5,148 bases of DNA, taken from assembly GCA_023443985.1 (NCBI GenBank), contig JAEZSJ010000026.1:1-5148 (forward strand). Reading direction: 5' to 3'. Origin of the DNA: Verrucomicrobiota bacterium. GTDB lineage: Bacteria > Verrucomicrobiota > Verrucomicrobiia > Opitutales > Opitutaceae. Positions 3,971 to 5,148 of this stretch are shown one piece after another (the stretch's first letter is position 1; each line of letters begins with the position of its first letter). Below the pieces are notes generated by a model. The model had not been told where the DNA came from. It saw only the letters and a program-made list of their open reading frames with translations, and searched no databases. The translations under genes and the position numbers were made by a program.

Positions 3971-5148
3971 CTACATGGCGGCCGGCACGGGTCTCGGCGG
4001 AGCGCCTTCGGCGGGGGGCGGGGGCAGGCGTCCGTAGAGTTCGCCCAGTTCGCGCAGGTAGGCGGCACTGTCGCGTTCGAGCGCCGCCAGCTGCTCCGCG
4101 CGATAACGCCACTCCCAGTTCCCCTCGGCCGTGCCGGGGAGGTTGAACCGGGCCGAGCTGTCGAGGTTCATCAGGTCCTGCAGGGGGAACACGGCGAGAC
4201 GGCAAGGGGAAGCGTAGGCGCCACGGACGAAATCCCAGGCGATCTCTTCGCCGCTGATCCGGAAATACCGCCGGAGGTGGTCGCGGATCCGCTCCGGCGC
4301 GGCGCCGTACCAGCCACGGGTCGTGTCGTTGTCATGAGTGCCCGGGTACAGTACGCAGTTGGGTGTGTGGTTGTGGGGCAGGTAGAGGTTCGTGGCGTCG
4401 CCGCCGAAGGCGAACTGGGAGATCGCCATGCCCGGCAGGCCGGTCGCCTCGCGCAGGGCCATGACCTCGGGGGTGAGCACGCCGAGGTCCTCGGCGATGA
4501 TGCGCGCCTGGGGAAAGGCGTCGCGCACCGCCCGGAAGAAAGCGAGTCCGGGGCCGAGCTCCCAGGTGCCCGCGCGGGCGTTGGGCGCCCCGGCGGGCAC
4601 CGCCCAGTAGCTCTCAAAGCCGCGAAAGTGGTCGATGCGCACGACATCGTACAACTCGAAGGCCGCGGCGAGACGGCGCATCCACCAGACGTACCGGGTT
4701 CGTTGATGCGCCGGCCAGTCGTAGAGGGGATTGCCCCAGAGCTGGCCGTCGGCCGAGAAGTAGTCCGGCGGCACACCGGCGACGAAGGTCGGGCGGCGGG
4801 TGGCGGGATCGAGCAGGAAGAGCTCGGAGTTCGCCCAGACGTCGGCGCTGTCGAGGGCGACGAAGATCGGCACGTCGCCGATGATCTGGATGCCCGCCGC
4901 GGCGGCGCGGCCGCGCAGGGCGCGCCATTGGCCGAAGAAGACGTATTGAAGAAACTGATGGGCGAGGATCCTCGGGGCGAGGGTGCGGCGGAGCTGGGAC
5001 TTGACGGCCTTCTCGTAGGTGCGGAAATCGGCGGGCCATTCCCACCAGGGTCGCCCGCCGAAGTGATCCTTCAGCGCCAGGAAGAGCGCGTAGTCGCCCA
5101 ACCAAGCGGCCTGCGAGGCGCAGAACTCCGTGAGGTCGCCGTAGGGCA
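3971..5148 (-). CDS. malQ: 4-alpha-glucanotransferase (GH77), partial, 5' end outside window
   Basis: Amylomaltase/disproportionating enzyme: transfers alpha-1,4-glucan segments between maltodextrins or to glucose, in maltose and glycogen metabolism in the cytosol. The visible 391 C-terminal residues run from PYGDLTEFCASQAAWLGDYA at the right edge to TAG at 3971; the frame is open at 5148. GH77 landmarks in order are WLGDYALF, IIGDVPIFVALDSADVWAN, VAGVPPDYFSADGQLWGNPL, VVRIDHFRGFESYW, IIAEDLGVLTPEV, GLPGM, THDNDTTRGW and RLAVFPLQDLMNL. The catalytic nucleophile is the Asp of RIDHFRG (codon 4633-4631), the acid/base is the Glu of AEDLG (4492-4490), and the third acid is the first Asp of THDND (4333-4331). 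The family is usually about 500 residues, so roughly the first fifth or more is missing. The last 20 or so residues form a proline/alanine-rich tail not typical of the family. The TTG at 5101 is an internal Leu codon, not the start. Confidence 0.96.
   Translation of the reverse strand, partial: PYGDLTEFCASQAAWLGDYALFLALKDHFGGRPWWEWPADFRTYEKAVKSQLRRTLAPRILAHQFLQYVFFGQWRALRGRAAAAGIQIIGDVPIFVALDSADVWANSELFLLDPATRRPTFVAGVPPDYFSADGQLWGNPLYDWPAHQRTRYVWWMRRLAAAFELYDVVRIDHFRGFESYWAVPAGAPNARAGTWELGPGLAFFRAVRDAFPQARIIAEDLGVLTPEVMALREATGLPGMAISQFAFGGDATNLYLPHNHTPNCVLYPGTHDNDTTRGWYGAAPERIRDHLRRYFRISGEEIAWDFVRGAYASPCRLAVFPLQDLMNLDSSARFNLPGTAEGNWEWRYRAEQLAALERDSAAYLRELGELYGRLPPPPAEGAPPRPVPAAM

Noticed and set aside
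5090..5101. TTG at 5101 as the start of malQ
   Set aside because: The frame stays open to the right edge, and the residues upstream (PYGDLTEFCASQAAW) lead straight into the family's conserved WLxDYALF block, so the gene is simply cut by the window.
1..5148. CRISPR array, insertion sequence, tRNA or other mobile element
   Set aside because: No spaced direct-repeat array, transposase-like frame, long terminal inverted repeats or tRNA cloverleaf was found by eye on either strand.

Overview
This is a very GC-rich bacterial chromosomal window. It holds one biosynthetic gene, one small signalling operon, one RNA gene and the 3' part of one glycan-metabolism gene. The mix is a two-domain long-form LeuA with a free-living MalQ (GH77), a short SRP RNA without Alu domain, an ECF sigma / one-helix protein / LTxxQ-protein operon, and mostly absent Shine-Dalgarno sequences. 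It would suit a Verrucomicrobia lineage such as Opitutaceae, but that assignment is inference from gene style and not proven by the sequence.

Layout. Positions 1-228 hold no firm gene; a weak minus-strand reading frame may start at 74 or 95 and run off the left edge. A strong intrinsic terminator (229-261) ends the minus-strand leuA gene (298-1971, 2-isopropylmalate synthase, first committed step of leucine synthesis). The 377 bases between leuA and the divergent sigma gene are not empty. Reading towards leuA, they hold a TTGACA-type promoter (2157-2185), a 27-codon leucine-rich mini-ORF (2066-2149), two hairpins whose arms can also pair with each other, and a C-rich, G-poor stretch up to the leuA start. 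Together these look like a leucine attenuator. Reading the other way there is an ECF-type promoter-like pair (2290-2318).

On the plus strand, 2349-3716 is a tightly packed three-gene operon: an ECF-like sigma factor, a 96-residue single-helix membrane protein that is probably its anti-sigma factor, and a membrane-anchored extracytoplasmic protein with two LTPEQR motifs (CpxP/Spy/CnrX-like). The arrangement suggests a trans-envelope signalling unit comparable to CnrYXH. It ends at a clear intrinsic terminator (3724-3752).

The 4.5S-type SRP RNA gene (ffs) follows at about 3802-3897. Convergent to it, on the minus strand, is the C-terminal two-thirds or more of 4-alpha-glucanotransferase (malQ), with all three GH77 catalytic acids present; its 5' end lies beyond the right edge. 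The most noteworthy item is the predicted leuA leader attenuator, followed by the CnrYXH-like operon with its own ECF-type promoter candidate.
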